A stretch of DNA of 64,000 nucleotides from Candidatus Sphingomonas phytovorans (GCA_029202385.1 CP119314.1:1428501-1492500), one strand, 5' to 3'; shown: positions 19,508-28,519, counted from the first letter of the stretch. Notes: generated by a model from the sequence alone, not told the origin. Numbers and translations are program-made.

Positions 19508-19732
19508 GCGCGGATCTCCAGGCGCTCCTCTGGACGACGGTGCGCACCCTCAGCCCGTTAAGACGTTCGGCGATCCGATGCGAATGGTGTTTTGCGACAA
19601 AAACATCCGATACGCGCGCTTGTGCGGCAAGAATCGAGCGGGTGACATAGCGCTCTTCTCAGCCTTGTCCAATCCGTCGCAATATCGGTTACATTCTGAT
19701 GACATTGCGATGACTCGCGGCTAGTCTGCCCT

Positions 19733-19906
19733 GTGCTTTCAGACCCATCCCTGGTTGCGGCCCGCCGGCCCGAGCATGAGCTACGGGGTCAATGGGGCAT
19801 CTACTCGGCCCGAAACGGTCGCTGGATAGATGTCGTCTTCGCCTCGGAACGTGAGGCAGTTGACTCGATCAGGGTACTCAATGGCGAACGGAACCGCCGC
19901 GGCTGA
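19733..19906 (+). CDS. Possible small protein (57 aa), unknown
   Basis: A short frame from GTG 19733 to TGA 19904-19906 in the 449-bp gap between the methyltransferase and the DUF6958 gene. Its middle, GQWGIYSARNGRWIDVVFAS, followed by EREAVDSIRVLNGERN, looks protein-like (alternating beta then amphipathic helix), unlike random sequence. No clear ribosome binding site is visible, and I do not recognise the family. The remainder of the gap (19508-19732) holds promoter sequence and nothing else I can identify. Confidence 0.35.
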   Translation: MLSDPSLVAARRPEHELRGQWGIYSARNGRWIDVVFASEREAVDSIRVLNGERNRRG

Positions 19907-19956
19907 GTCTCGACTTGCCGCCAGAACCAGCCAATATTGGAATCTTGGGCAGGCAG

Positions 19957-20259
19957 CTAGAGGCGATGCAGGCGAAGCGGCTTGCTGTTCTCGCGCACGA
20001 TAATCCTCTTCACTTCCAGATCCAGTTGCACGCCCTTGAGCCACCAGCCTGCCTTAGCCCCGCCCGGGAACAGCGAGTCAGGCAATAGCGGCAGCAGTCG
20101 CTCCTTCGCTTCCGCTACCGTCAGTCCAGGCGTGCCCGCCGGAAGAATCATCAGAAGGGCATCCCGCATCGCGTGATATTTGTCCGCGTCCACCCGCCCC
20201 GGCCGGTCAGGGCTGTTCGGGTTCTCCATGGCGACCTTGGCGGGTCTCACGGCGGTCAT
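19957..20259 (-). CDS. DUF6958-like hypothetical protein
   Basis: A small conserved protein of unknown function, 100 residues from ATG 20259, whose ATGA overlap with the preceding gene indicates translational coupling; an internal ATG at 20229 (MENPNSPDRPGRVDADKYHA) would match the shorter family N-terminus. Conserved-looking segments are MRDALLMILPAGTPGLTVAE, LLPDSLFPGGAKAGWWLKGV and QLDLEVKRIIVRE. I recall this pattern as a family of unknown function (DUF6958), but no activity is known. It forms an operon with the GFA-like gene. Confidence 0.7.
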   Translation of the reverse strand: MTAVRPAKVAMENPNSPDRPGRVDADKYHAMRDALLMILPAGTPGLTVAEAKERLLPLLPDSLFPGGAKAGWWLKGVQLDLEVKRIIVRENSKPLRLHRL

Positions 20260-20789
20260 GAGCGCAAGCCCGCGACGCCAGGCGCGCGAAAACCCATCGC
20301 TATCCAGGCGCCGAGCAGCCTCCACATGAATTTCCCCGAATGCGTGGCGTAGTTGGGCATGTCATCCGGCAACACCACGCCGTCGCGCCGGTCCCGGGTC
20401 ATCACGCGCATTTCGAGCGGCGGCGCGCTGGCCATCCGGTCGCGATACACGCTCAGCCAATGGCCCTTGCTGAATTCGAGGAACATCGCCGAATTGCAGC
20501 ATGTCGCCACCACGCGCCGCGTGGGTGCGCCGGGCGTGAGGCGATGCTCTTCCAACTGATCGCCACCTTTGGTGCAGCGGATTCGATCCTTCCGCTGAAG
20601 CACGAAATCAGTGCCGCCGCCGGCACCAAGGACCGGCGGCGCGCCAGCAAGCTGCTCGATCAGCGCGCCGGCCTTCTGACAGCTCGCACAATAACAGGAG
20701 ACGCTGATGATCGGCGTACCGGTCATTTCGAACGTCACAGCGCCGCATCGACACGAAGCGGTCAGGGATTCGGTCCGTTTCACGCTCAT
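20256..20789 (-). CDS. GFA-family (DUF6151-like) zinc protein
   Basis: Related to glutathione-dependent formaldehyde-activating enzyme (GFA/CENP-V fold), which binds two zinc ions through Cys clusters. It has 177 residues: LTASCRCGAVTFEMTG (first CxC), SCYCASCQKAG (CxxC with a further Cys) and RVVATCCNSAMFLEF (C-C pair with the usual position near ...tCCn). The N-terminal half is typical; the C-terminal half carries an RRDGVVLPDDMPNYATHSGK segment seen in the DUF6151 subgroup. It is divergent from a tetR gene across a palindromic operator, so it is likely repressed by that regulator. The substrate is unknown. Confidence 0.78.
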   Translation of the reverse strand: MSVKRTESLTASCRCGAVTFEMTGTPIISVSCYCASCQKAGALIEQLAGAPPVLGAGGGTDFVLQRKDRIRCTKGGDQLEEHRLTPGAPTRRVVATCCNSAMFLEFSKGHWLSVYRDRMASAPPLEMRVMTRDRRDGVVLPDDMPNYATHSGKFMWRLLGAWIAMGFRAPGVAGLRS

Positions 20790-20814
20790 CGGATTCTCCG
20801 CTGGAGACCTTGCC

Positions 20815-20837
20815 TAGAACTGGACCGTCCAGTACTA
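20815..20837. promoter_or_regulatory. TetR-type operator palindrome
   Basis: A perfect 15-bp inverted repeat ACTGGAC-C-GTCCAGT (20819-20833) extends outward with TAG/CTA arms to 23 bp with one mismatched pair. It lies between the divergent GFA-like gene (start 20789) and tetR (start 20868), the usual place and size for an autoregulated TetR-family operator. Confidence 0.7.
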
Positions 20838-20867
20838 TGAGTCAATCGAGACCAGAGGCTGCAAACG

Positions 20868-21527
20868 ATGGCTAACGCGACAGACCCGAGCGAGATCGAA
20901 CCGGCCAGCCGGTCGGAACGCAAACGCGAGGCGATCCTCGATGCAGCCACGGACATCTTCCTGCACCATGGCTATCTGGGCAGCAGCATGGACGAGGTTG
21001 CAGCACGAGCGGCCGTTTCCAAACAGACCGTCTACAAACACTTCGCGAGCAAGGAGGCGCTGTTCGTCGCGATCGTCAGCAGCATGACAGGCGCAGCCGG
21101 TGACAAGGTCCAGCGCGAAATCGCCGATCTGGGCGAGCAGGACGACCCGGAAAGGCAGTTGCTAGCCTATGCCGAGCGGCAGCTCATGGTGGTGCTGACG
21201 CCGCGGCTGATGCAGTTGCGCCGCCTCGTCATCGGCGAGGCAGGCCGCTTCCCGGAACTGGGCCGCGCGCTCCAGGAAGGCGGCCCCGGGCGGGCCGTCG
21301 CCGGTCTCGCATCCGCCCTCGCGCGCTGGACCGATCGCGGCCTGCTTGCGATAGGCGACCCGCAGGCAGCAGCCTCGCATTTCAACTGGCTGATAATGGG
21401 CGAACCGGTCAACCGGGCCATGTTTCTCGGCGATGCTGCCATCCCCGGCCCGGCAGCGCTGCGCCGCCACGCCGCAGACGGGGTACGCGTGTTCCTTGCG
21501 GCCTATGGAATGGGCTATCGCTCTTGA
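20868..21527 (+). CDS. TetR/AcrR-family transcriptional regulator
   Basis: 219 residues. The N-terminal helix-turn-helix is clear: KREAILDAATDIFLHHGYLG, SSMDEVAARAAVSKQTVYKH and FASKEALFVAIV. The C-terminal ligand domain (LMQLRRLVIGEAGRFPELGR, ...ALARWTDRGLLAIGDPQAAA, HFNWLIMGEPVNRAMF) resembles the AefR-like TetR_C subgroup. It is divergent from the GFA/DUF6958 pair and probably represses both itself and that pair through the palindrome at 20815-20837. The inducer is unknown; aldehydes or solvents are plausible from the neighbour only. Confidence 0.93.
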   Translation: MANATDPSEIEPASRSERKREAILDAATDIFLHHGYLGSSMDEVAARAAVSKQTVYKHFASKEALFVAIVSSMTGAAGDKVQREIADLGEQDDPERQLLAYAERQLMVVLTPRLMQLRRLVIGEAGRFPELGRALQEGGPGRAVAGLASALARWTDRGLLAIGDPQAAASHFNWLIMGEPVNRAMFLGDAAIPGPAALRRHAADGVRVFLAAYGMGYRS

Positions 21528-21587
21528 GTTGGATCACCCGACCAAATCATTCGACTTCCGACACAACCCGCCGAGCAAAAACCTTGG

Positions 21588-22703
21588 CTAGCGCGTTGCG
21601 GGGTAATCTTCGCTGAACCCCGTTCTCGCATTCGTGACCTTCATCCGGCGATCCGGCCAGACCGAAACGTCGAGCGAAAAGCCGCCATCCTCCCTTCCTC
21701 CCGGATTGGCGATGAAATCGGCGGGCCTGTTTACCTCCGGGCTTCTGGTCGCATAGTGCAACTGCCATATCGCAGGATGCGATGGCGCTACGGCAACCGT
21801 CTGGAAAACCCGCGCGTCACCACCTTTGGTCGCGCCATTGGCCATCAATGCCACGCGCGGCTGCAGGGCCGCCAGCAACGGTGGCGTCGTGCTGAGCTGC
21901 GATCCGTGATGCGACACCACGAGCAGGTCGGCGCGCCCGAGCCGATTGACCGGGCAGACCAATCCGATCTCCACATCCGCGGTGAGATCGGCGAGGCTGA
22001 CGATCCGGGCTTTGCCATAGCTCGCGATGACACCGATCGAGCGCGGATTCTCTTCGCCGCCATTGCCCATGTCGCGCAGTCTCGGTGCGTCGCAACCCGG
22101 CGTTGGCCCGCCCGCCCCTTCGAGTATTCGGGGCAACAGGTCGCGGTCCGCAGAGACGATGTCCAGCGTCAGCGGCCCGATGGTAATCCGGTCGCCCGCC
22201 TTGACGCTTCGATGTTTCCGACCGCCGAGCAATGCCTCGTAGCGCGCGTATAGCGACGCGATCGCATCGGGGCCCGCCACCGCACCAGCCGGCGGCATTT
22301 CCCGATTGGGGCCGTGGTCGATGATCTCGCCGACCGGCATCACTGCCAGCAGATCCTGGATGCCGCCTACGTGATCGAGATGGTAGTGAGTGATGATCAG
22401 GTAATCGATCCTGGTGACGCCCAGTGCCCTGGTCGCGGCAAGGATGCGGTTCGCGCTCGATTGCGCCAGCGGCGTGCTACGCGCCCCCGCCGGCCATCCG
22501 GCGTCCAGCAATACCGATTGCCCCTGCGGTGTGACGAGCAACGTTCCGCCGCCGCCCTCCATGTCGATCGATACCACGCGAAGCGGTTTCTCCGGTTGTG
22601 CGGCAGCCGGCGCGGTCGCCGGAATAGCGAGCAAGCCGGTCGAAAGCGCCGCAGCCAGCCCGAGCACGGAATTCCTGCCATATCGGGCAATTGTCGCTGG
22701 CAT
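21588..22703 (-). CDS. Secreted metallo-beta-lactamase-fold hydrolase (ComEC-like)
   Basis: 371 residues with a Sec signal peptide (LGLAAALSTGLLAIPATAPA, cleavage near AAAQ). The MBL fold is shown by LLDAGWPAG, LIITHYHLDHVGGIQDLL (HxHxDH), DLLVVSHHGSQLSTTPPLLA and MANGATKGGD. Such proteins resemble the C-terminal domain of ComEC but are freestanding and periplasmic; many carry phosphodiesterase-like annotations. The metal ligands appear intact. The 300 bp upstream to the cytochrome c gene contain two related TTGyATACA-type sites but no gene. Substrate unknown. Confidence 0.85.
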   Translation of the reverse strand: MPATIARYGRNSVLGLAAALSTGLLAIPATAPAAAQPEKPLRVVSIDMEGGGGTLLVTPQGQSVLLDAGWPAGARSTPLAQSSANRILAATRALGVTRIDYLIITHYHLDHVGGIQDLLAVMPVGEIIDHGPNREMPPAGAVAGPDAIASLYARYEALLGGRKHRSVKAGDRITIGPLTLDIVSADRDLLPRILEGAGGPTPGCDAPRLRDMGNGGEENPRSIGVIASYGKARIVSLADLTADVEIGLVCPVNRLGRADLLVVSHHGSQLSTTPPLLAALQPRVALMANGATKGGDARVFQTVAVAPSHPAIWQLHYATRSPEVNRPADFIANPGGREDGGFSLDVSVWPDRRMKVTNARTGFSEDYPATR

Positions 22704-22794
22704 TCGCCATTCCTCTCAACTCTCCGGACCATGCACGGACCGGCGATCGCGTCATGTCGATCAGCCTAGCCTCGAGCCACGCGCATCACAATCA

Positions 22795-22953
22795 TTGTAT
22801 ACAAAATAGGATGTCTCAAAACCCATTGTCGTCCGACCGGGCCGACCCTGGTAACCTTGATCAGCTTCGAGAAATTTCACCCCTCCTGACATCACCGCCA
22901 GACCAAAGTCGCCTTGCCGGTTCAGCGTTGCGAAATCTTGCATACATGATAGG
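22795..22953. promoter_or_regulatory. Paired TTG(T/C)ATACA-nn-ATAGGA sites
   Basis: The perfect 10-bp palindrome TTGTATACAA (22795-22804) is followed by AATAGGA, and a second copy TTGCATACATGATAGGA occurs about 142 bp later (ending near 22953). They lie between the divergent MBL and cytochrome c genes. TATACAAAAT could also serve as a -10 box. Similar GTATACA cores occur at 25216 and 25495. Confidence 0.45.
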
Positions 22954-23003
22954 AGGCCCGACGCGGCGACAGCCTCGGGAAGCCATTCCTCACTGGAGTT
23001 CAT

Positions 23004-23354
23004 GTGACAATGCGGATGAAGCGTGGTTTCGCAGCAAGTGCTGCCGTCCTGACCCTCGGCCTGCTGATCGGCCATAGCCTCTCGGCACAGCCGCCGGTCG
23101 CGATGCCCGATTCCCGGGTACCGCCGCCTGGCCCGGCCCTCGATCTGATCGACAAGCAATGCAGCGCGTGCCACACCACCGCGACCGTCTTTGCGCAGCG
23201 CAAGTCCGCCGACGACTGGGCCTCGACGGTCCAGATGATGGTTGATCGCGGTGCCGAACTGAAGCCGGCAGAGACCGACACCGTCATCGACTATCTGACA
23301 AAGAATTTCGGTGACGCACCGGCCGCACCGACTCCGCCCACGACCACTCGCTGA
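23004..23354 (+). CDS. Small periplasmic cytochrome c
   Basis: A c-type monohaem cytochrome of 116 residues. A signal peptide (MKRGFAASAAVLTLGLLIGH...SAQ) precedes one haem-binding motif CSACH (LIDKQCSACHTTATVFAQRK), and MMVDRGAELKPAETDTVIDY includes a Met suitable as the distal ligand. GTG 23004 has GGAG 5 nt upstream; ATG 23010 is an in-frame alternative. It is convergent with a PQQ-propeller gene and close to a PQQ dehydrogenase, so it may be the electron acceptor of a quinoprotein that lacks its own haem domain. Confidence 0.88.
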   Translation: MTMRMKRGFAASAAVLTLGLLIGHSLSAQPPVAMPDSRVPPPGPALDLIDKQCSACHTTATVFAQRKSADDWASTVQMMVDRGAELKPAETDTVIDYLTKNFGDAPAAPTPPTTTR

Positions 23355-23359
23355 ATCGA

Positions 23360-23386
23360 AGAGGGCGGAACACCGGCCCGCCCTCT
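23360..23386. terminator. Hairpin between convergent genes
   Basis: A perfect 9-bp stem AGAGGGCGG / CCGCCCTCT with a 9-nt loop lies between the cytochrome c stop and the stop of the convergent PQQ-propeller gene. It has no long T tract, but position and strength suggest a bidirectional terminator. Confidence 0.6.
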
Positions 23387-23411
23387 CCTTCCGCCCTGTC
23401 CACACTCAACG

Positions 23412-25127
23412 CTATTTACGGACGCCCAACGCATAGACCCGCGCGTCGTGCGACACGAGATAGACTTTCCCAAGCGCCACGACCGGCTGGCTGAAATGGG
23501 TCCAGTCCTTGATCATGTCCTTGCTCGAATAAAGCTGCTTTCCCGTCTCCGCATCGAACGCGTACAAAATCATGTTGCCGACCGGCGTGGAGCGAAAGCG
23601 TGCCGAGGCAGCGGTGGCGCTGTTCAGGCGCGATCCGTCCGGCAGGGTCGGATTCTGCATCGCCTGACCGCCGGTCTGGGTCGCATAGACCACCCCGTTC
23701 GCCACCACGGGCGGATCGGGCATGATCATGTTGCCGGAGATCCATTCAGGGCTCAGCGAGATCTTGTCGCCTTCCTTCATCACCTGGAACGCCATGATGC
23801 TGCCATTCGGCGACTCTCCGGCATCGCTTTTGAATGCCGGCGCGAACCTGGATCGCGGGCCCCACATGGGGAGGTAGAGATATCTCTTGCCCTCGGGGTT
23901 CTCATAGGTGGTGATCGCCCCCCATACGCCCTGGCTCGGATCGGTACCGGCCGCCGCGTCATTGCCGAGCTGCGGCGATTTGTAGAGCGGCATCTGGTGG
24001 TTCCTCGCCTGGCCGCCACCCATGTCGTTGGCGTCGAGCAGATAAAGGATACCCTCCTTCTGCGCGGTGGCGACCAGAGTCTTGCCGCCGAACGGGAAGA
24101 CCACCGGGCTGGCCGAACCGGCAAGATCATGCGCGAAGATATATTTGAAATTCTCGGGGGTGAAGGAATCGGCCACGCGCGTCGCCTTCGGCGTCAGCTT
24201 CATGATCGTGTCGCCCCAGCTTCCCGCCGCGGGATCATAGACCCCATCGGAGGTCTCGAAGATCACCGTATTGCCTGGGCCGCGGGCAAGTCCGCCCCGC
24301 CCCCACGGGGCGGCGGGGCGTCCCCCGCTCGTATAGAAGCGGGTCAGTTGAGGGCTGGCCAGGTCGCGCACGTCGACCGCGGTGACGGCTGAGGGATCGG
24401 TCATCACTGAAGGCCCGGCAGGGGCGGTGCCGCGCCGCGCGATCGACGCCACCGCCGACGCCATGGCCGAGCGCGGATCCTGCACCTCGCCACAGGCCCG
24501 GCCGCTGGTGGTGTAGACGATGTCGTCGATCAGGTTGAGGCTCCAGGCGCGCGTGAACGGGGCCACCATCTCGATCGGGGCCATGCGCTCCGCTCCGTCC
24601 CCGAGGCCGAGCGCGCGCAGCTTTCCGTCGCTGGGAATGAAGAAGATCAGGCCCCTCGCCTTGTCGACCACCGGCGTCGCGTTCGCCGTGTTCGGGCACA
24701 GCCAGGTAGCGTTCTTCTTCGCTTTGATCGGATTGGGGAACGCCTTCTGCCAGGCAATTGCACCCGTATCGGCATCGAGCGCGAACAGAGTGTCGTCGGC
24801 CCCGAGCAGGTAGACCAGGTTCCTAGGACCCTGGGGCGTCGGGATGCCGGCGGCGATGATCGGAGAGGTCAGGGTGGACAGCACCACATCGGTGACCGGC
24901 GTCGACAGCTTCGTGCTCCACTGAAGCTTCAGCTTCGAGACGTTCTTCCTGTCGAGCGTGCGCTCGCCGCGGTTCCAGGCTGTCCGTTCCTGATCATAGC
25001 CCCAGGTGGTCCATTCGTTCGCGGCGGCGGGCGCTTGAGCGGAAGCGGCCTCCTGCGCCCGCCCGGCCCCCGCACCGGCGAGCGAAATCATCAGGGCCGG
25101 AACGAGCGTAAGAAATTTTCTGGACAT
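23412..25127 (-). CDS. PQQ-binding-like beta-propeller protein (putative quinoprotein)
   Basis: A secreted 571-residue beta-propeller. The signal peptide (LTLVPALMISLAGAGAGRAQ) is followed by EWTTWGYDQERTAWNRGERT, the typical quinoprotein dehydrogenase opening, and by repeated tryptophan-docking blades such as LYALDADTGAIAWQ-type (LFALDADTGAIAWQKAFPNP) and ILYAFDAETGKQLYSSKDMI. There is no cytochrome domain. It might be a PQQ dehydrogenase or a PQQ-like structural propeller. It is divergent from a TonB receptor across a 414-bp region containing GTATAC sites. Confidence 0.78.
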   Translation of the reverse strand: MSRKFLTLVPALMISLAGAGAGRAQEAASAQAPAAANEWTTWGYDQERTAWNRGERTLDRKNVSKLKLQWSTKLSTPVTDVVLSTLTSPIIAAGIPTPQGPRNLVYLLGADDTLFALDADTGAIAWQKAFPNPIKAKKNATWLCPNTANATPVVDKARGLIFFIPSDGKLRALGLGDGAERMAPIEMVAPFTRAWSLNLIDDIVYTTSGRACGEVQDPRSAMASAVASIARRGTAPAGPSVMTDPSAVTAVDVRDLASPQLTRFYTSGGRPAAPWGRGGLARGPGNTVIFETSDGVYDPAAGSWGDTIMKLTPKATRVADSFTPENFKYIFAHDLAGSASPVVFPFGGKTLVATAQKEGILYLLDANDMGGGQARNHQMPLYKSPQLGNDAAAGTDPSQGVWGAITTYENPEGKRYLYLPMWGPRSRFAPAFKSDAGESPNGSIMAFQVMKEGDKISLSPEWISGNMIMPDPPVVANGVVYATQTGGQAMQNPTLPDGSRLNSATAASARFRSTPVGNMILYAFDAETGKQLYSSKDMIKDWTHFSQPVVALGKVYLVSHDARVYALGVRK

Positions 25128-25541
25128 CGCAGCCTCATTTTCTGCCGGTAGGGAAACATCCGAGGGCTAGCCCTCTCATGGCGACGCGAAAGCTCACCGG
25201 CAGCATCTTTATCCGGTATACATGTTTTGATGAGGCACACAATTTTGGTTGTCAATCCCGCTAGCGGGACTTCGGATCGTGGAATGAACGCCTCTCGAAC
25301 CGGTTGCCTTCAAACCGGGCCCAGCCCGTCCTTTGCGATGACAACGAGGAACAAGGTCCTCTATAATATATTGATTCTGAATTAATATTACATCCAATAA
25401 CGGTGACATATCCGCATCGGCCCATCGATCGGAAACAGCGCATGCCGACCGTGAGGGAAGCCCTGCGACACTGGTTGACGCCCCTTCGCGTAGATGTATA
25501 CAAGAATCAAATAATAGAAACCGAATCAAAAACTAGAGGGG
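25128..25541. promoter_or_regulatory. Divergent control region of PQQ-propeller and TonB receptor genes
   Basis: No gene is supported here. On the plus strand a good sigma-70-type promoter is visible: ATGACA (25338-25343), 18-nt spacer, TATAAT (25362-25367), giving a long leader for the TonB gene. Two GTATACA cores lie at 25216-25222 and TGTATACA at 25495-25502, and a perfect 14-bp palindrome TCCCGCTAGCGGGA is at 25256-25269. A regulator binding several of these sites is likely but not identified. Confidence 0.5.
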
Positions 25542-28508
25542 ATGCACGTGTCAAAGATGTTGAAGAATCTCGCCCGCGGTGGATCGAACATCGCGCTGGG
25601 CACGGCCCTGTGCATCGTCGCGACGCCGGCATGGGCGCAGAGCGCTCCCGGCGCCGAAGCGACCCAGGTGACGCCGGAGACTTCACTCCCGACCGCCGAC
25701 GACCAGAGCGTGGCGGAGCCGCAACAGGACATCGTCGTCACCGGCACCAGCATCCGCGGCGTCGCCCCGATCGGATCGAACCTGGTCGCGGTCGGCGCTG
25801 AAGCGCTGCACGATACCGGCGCGCAGACAGTCACCGGCGCGCTTGCCTCGGTCCCCTCGCTTTCCGGCATCACCGGCCAGGGCAATACCTCCGCCTTCTA
25901 CCAGCCAAGCATCCACCAGCTCGGCGCCAGCGCCAGCAATTCAACGCTCGTGCTGATCGACGGCCATCGCGGCCCGACCGGCGGCACCAACCACACCTTC
26001 CTCGACCCGAACATCGTGCCCAACATCATGCTCGAGCGCGTCGAGGTCCTCGCCGAGGGCGCATCCTCGATCTACGGGTCGGACGCGGTCGCCGGCGTCA
26101 TCAACTTCATCACCCGCAAGCGCTATGACGGCATCCAGGCCGAAGGCTCGGTCACGCTGCGGAACGGCACCACCGGCTACAGCGCCGGCCTGCTCGCCGG
26201 CCAGACCTGGGATCGCGGCTGGGCAGTGATCGGCGCGCAATACAGTTATCAGGACAATCTGCGGAACCGCGACCGCGCCTTCACCAACCCGAACCAGCTC
26301 GCCAACGGCGGCACCAATTTCCTGACGCGCAACTGCTCTCCCGCCGGCGTCCAACCGGGCGGCTCGGGCGGCATCTATTACGGCCCGTATACGAACGCGT
26401 CGCTGCCCAATAACACCGCCAACTATCAGTGCACGAATTGGGGCGTGACCGACCTGATCGGGTCGGAAGAACGCCAGAGTATCATGGGCAAGATCAGCTT
26501 CGACGTCACGGACAAGCTGACGATCGGTCTCGACCTGCTCTATGCGCGCCGCCGCAACGACACGCTGCAAAGTGCCGGCACCTTGCAGACGACGGTCTTC
26601 CGCACCGGGGCGCGGGCCAATCCCTTTTACGTGAACCCAACCGTCGTCTCGCCGTTCCTCGCCGACGGCGTCACCCCGAACCCGGCCTATGACAGCCAGA
26701 CCGTTACCTGGGATGCGACTGATCTGGTCGGGCCGGCGCATGGCCGCTCGGACTCGGATTCGATGTATGCCAGTTTCACCGCGACCTATGAACTGACCAG
26801 CGACTGGCATGTCGACTTCCTCGCCAGCGCAGGCCGCGACGAAAGCACGACCTATACCACCGGGGTGATCAACAGCAGCGTCGCCAACCTGGCGCTGAAC
26901 GGCACGACCAACAGCGCCGGCAACCTCACCCAGCCGTCGATCCCCGGCACCAGTACGATCGTAACGCAGCTGCCGCTTACGGCAGCCAACGCGCTCGACG
27001 TATGGAACCCGGCCGGTGCGACCAATCGCACCAGCGCGGCGATCATCGCCCGGCTGCTCGACAATACGAACCGCCTTCGGGCCACCAGCGGCTACCAGCA
27101 ATTCCGCGCAAGCGCGAGCGGCTCGCTGTTCGATCTGCCGGCCGGCCCGGCCAAGGTCGCGTTCGGCGTCGAACTGCTCAAGACCCAGCTCAGCCAGCTG
27201 GTGACCCGCGCGAACAACAGCGGCCCTGCCTCGACCGGCTCGCAGCAGCTGTTCTTCCCGTTCGATCGCACCGTCTGGTCGGGCTTCGTCGAGTTGAACG
27301 TGCCGATCGTCTCGCCGGACATGGATACCTTCATCCGCCGCTTCGACATCTCGCTCGCCGGCCGCTACGATCATTATGACGATTTCGGCAGTACCACGAA
27401 CCCGAAGATCGGTTTCAACCTCGAACCGATTCAGGGCCTTCGCCTGCGCGGCAACTGGTCGACCTCGTTCGTCGCCCCGCCGCTGACGATCATCGGTGAC
27501 CGCTTCGGCGCGTTCGGCACAGCCGGTTGGAATACCCAGACCAACAACATCTCCGTACCGGTCGCCGCCTATCCTGATGTCCTCAAGATCCCGTCTTTGG
27601 CCACCATCTGCTCGGCGAGCCAGCCGCTCTGCAACATCGGCACGCTCCAGGGCATCCAGAACACTACCGGCGATCCCAATGCGAAGGCGCAGGAAGGCAG
27701 CGGCTGGTCGCTCGGCTTCGATGTCGAGCCGTCGCTCATCCCCAGCCTGCGCGCCGGCTTCACTTACTGGAATACCAAATTCACCGGCGGCGTGACCGGT
27801 CCGCAGCTCGCCAACGTGATCAACACCGCCTCGGCGCAGTATCTGCTGACCTTCTACCCGAACTGCGCCACCGCGGCGGAGATCGCGGCGGTGACCCAGG
27901 GTATTCCGCAGACCAACGCGACCGCCGCGTGCACCAACTACATCTTCCACACGCTCAACACGAACTGGCTCAACCTCGATATCTCGGGCATCGATTACCA
28001 GATCGACTATGATTACCGCACCGACAATGCCGGCACCTTTAGCGCAGGTCTCTCGGGCACGGAATTCACCAAATTCGATCAGTCGTTCGGCTCGGGCCCG
28101 AAGTACAGCGTGCTGAACACGGCGGGCAACAATGGCACCTTCCCCTCACTGAAGCGCAAGGCGCGTGCCTATCTCGGCTGGGCCGACGGCCCCTTCTCCG
28201 CCCGGCTGTTCGCCAATTATACGGGCGGCTTCCGCAACTGGTCATCCAACACGGTCACCCCGCTGACCCGAGACGCCAATGGCAACCCGAACGGTGGTGG
28301 CGACAAGGTGAAGGCGCAGACCAGTTTCGATCTCAACATGGCCTATGAATTCAAGGGCAGCTTCCTGAACGGCACCCGCATCTCACTGTCCGGCCTGAAT
28401 ATCTTCGACCAGGATCCGCCCTTCTACAACACGGGCGCCGGTTACTACAGCCTGATCCACAATCCGTTCGGCCGCACTGTTACCCTCGCGCTGAACGTGA
28501 AGTTCTGA
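25542..28508 (+). CDS. TonB-dependent outer-membrane receptor
   Basis: An outer-membrane active transporter, 988 residues. A signal sequence ending TPAWAQ is followed by a TonB box region EPQQDIVVTGTSIRG, a plug domain with RVEVLAEGASSIYGSDAVAG and VINFITRK, and a 22-strand barrel ending in NPFGRTVTLALNVKF with terminal Phe, as required for BAM insertion. ATG 25542 is very close to an AGAGGGG ribosome binding site; GTG 25548 in the same frame is better spaced and may be the real start. Large sphingomonad receptors of this type import plant-derived compounds or peptides. Its place between two quinoprotein genes suggests uptake of their substrate, or possibly PQQ; this is inference. Confidence 0.95.
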   Translation: MHVSKMLKNLARGGSNIALGTALCIVATPAWAQSAPGAEATQVTPETSLPTADDQSVAEPQQDIVVTGTSIRGVAPIGSNLVAVGAEALHDTGAQTVTGALASVPSLSGITGQGNTSAFYQPSIHQLGASASNSTLVLIDGHRGPTGGTNHTFLDPNIVPNIMLERVEVLAEGASSIYGSDAVAGVINFITRKRYDGIQAEGSVTLRNGTTGYSAGLLAGQTWDRGWAVIGAQYSYQDNLRNRDRAFTNPNQLANGGTNFLTRNCSPAGVQPGGSGGIYYGPYTNASLPNNTANYQCTNWGVTDLIGSEERQSIMGKISFDVTDKLTIGLDLLYARRRNDTLQSAGTLQTTVFRTGARANPFYVNPTVVSPFLADGVTPNPAYDSQTVTWDATDLVGPAHGRSDSDSMYASFTATYELTSDWHVDFLASAGRDESTTYTTGVINSSVANLALNGTTNSAGNLTQPSIPGTSTIVTQLPLTAANALDVWNPAGATNRTSAAIIARLLDNTNRLRATSGYQQFRASASGSLFDLPAGPAKVAFGVELLKTQLSQLVTRANNSGPASTGSQQLFFPFDRTVWSGFVELNVPIVSPDMDTFIRRFDISLAGRYDHYDDFGSTTNPKIGFNLEPIQGLRLRGNWSTSFVAPPLTIIGDRFGAFGTAGWNTQTNNISVPVAAYPDVLKIPSLATICSASQPLCNIGTLQGIQNTTGDPNAKAQEGSGWSLGFDVEPSLIPSLRAGFTYWNTKFTGGVTGPQLANVINTASAQYLLTFYPNCATAAEIAAVTQGIPQTNATAACTNYIFHTLNTNWLNLDISGIDYQIDYDYRTDNAGTFSAGLSGTEFTKFDQSFGSGPKYSVLNTAGNNGTFPSLKRKARAYLGWADGPFSARLFANYTGGFRNWSSNTVTPLTRDANGNPNGGGDKVKAQTSFDLNMAYEFKGSFLNGTRISLSGLNIFDQDPPFYNTGAGYYSLIHNPFGRTVTLALNVKF

Positions 28509-28519
28509 CCCTCCCTCGC

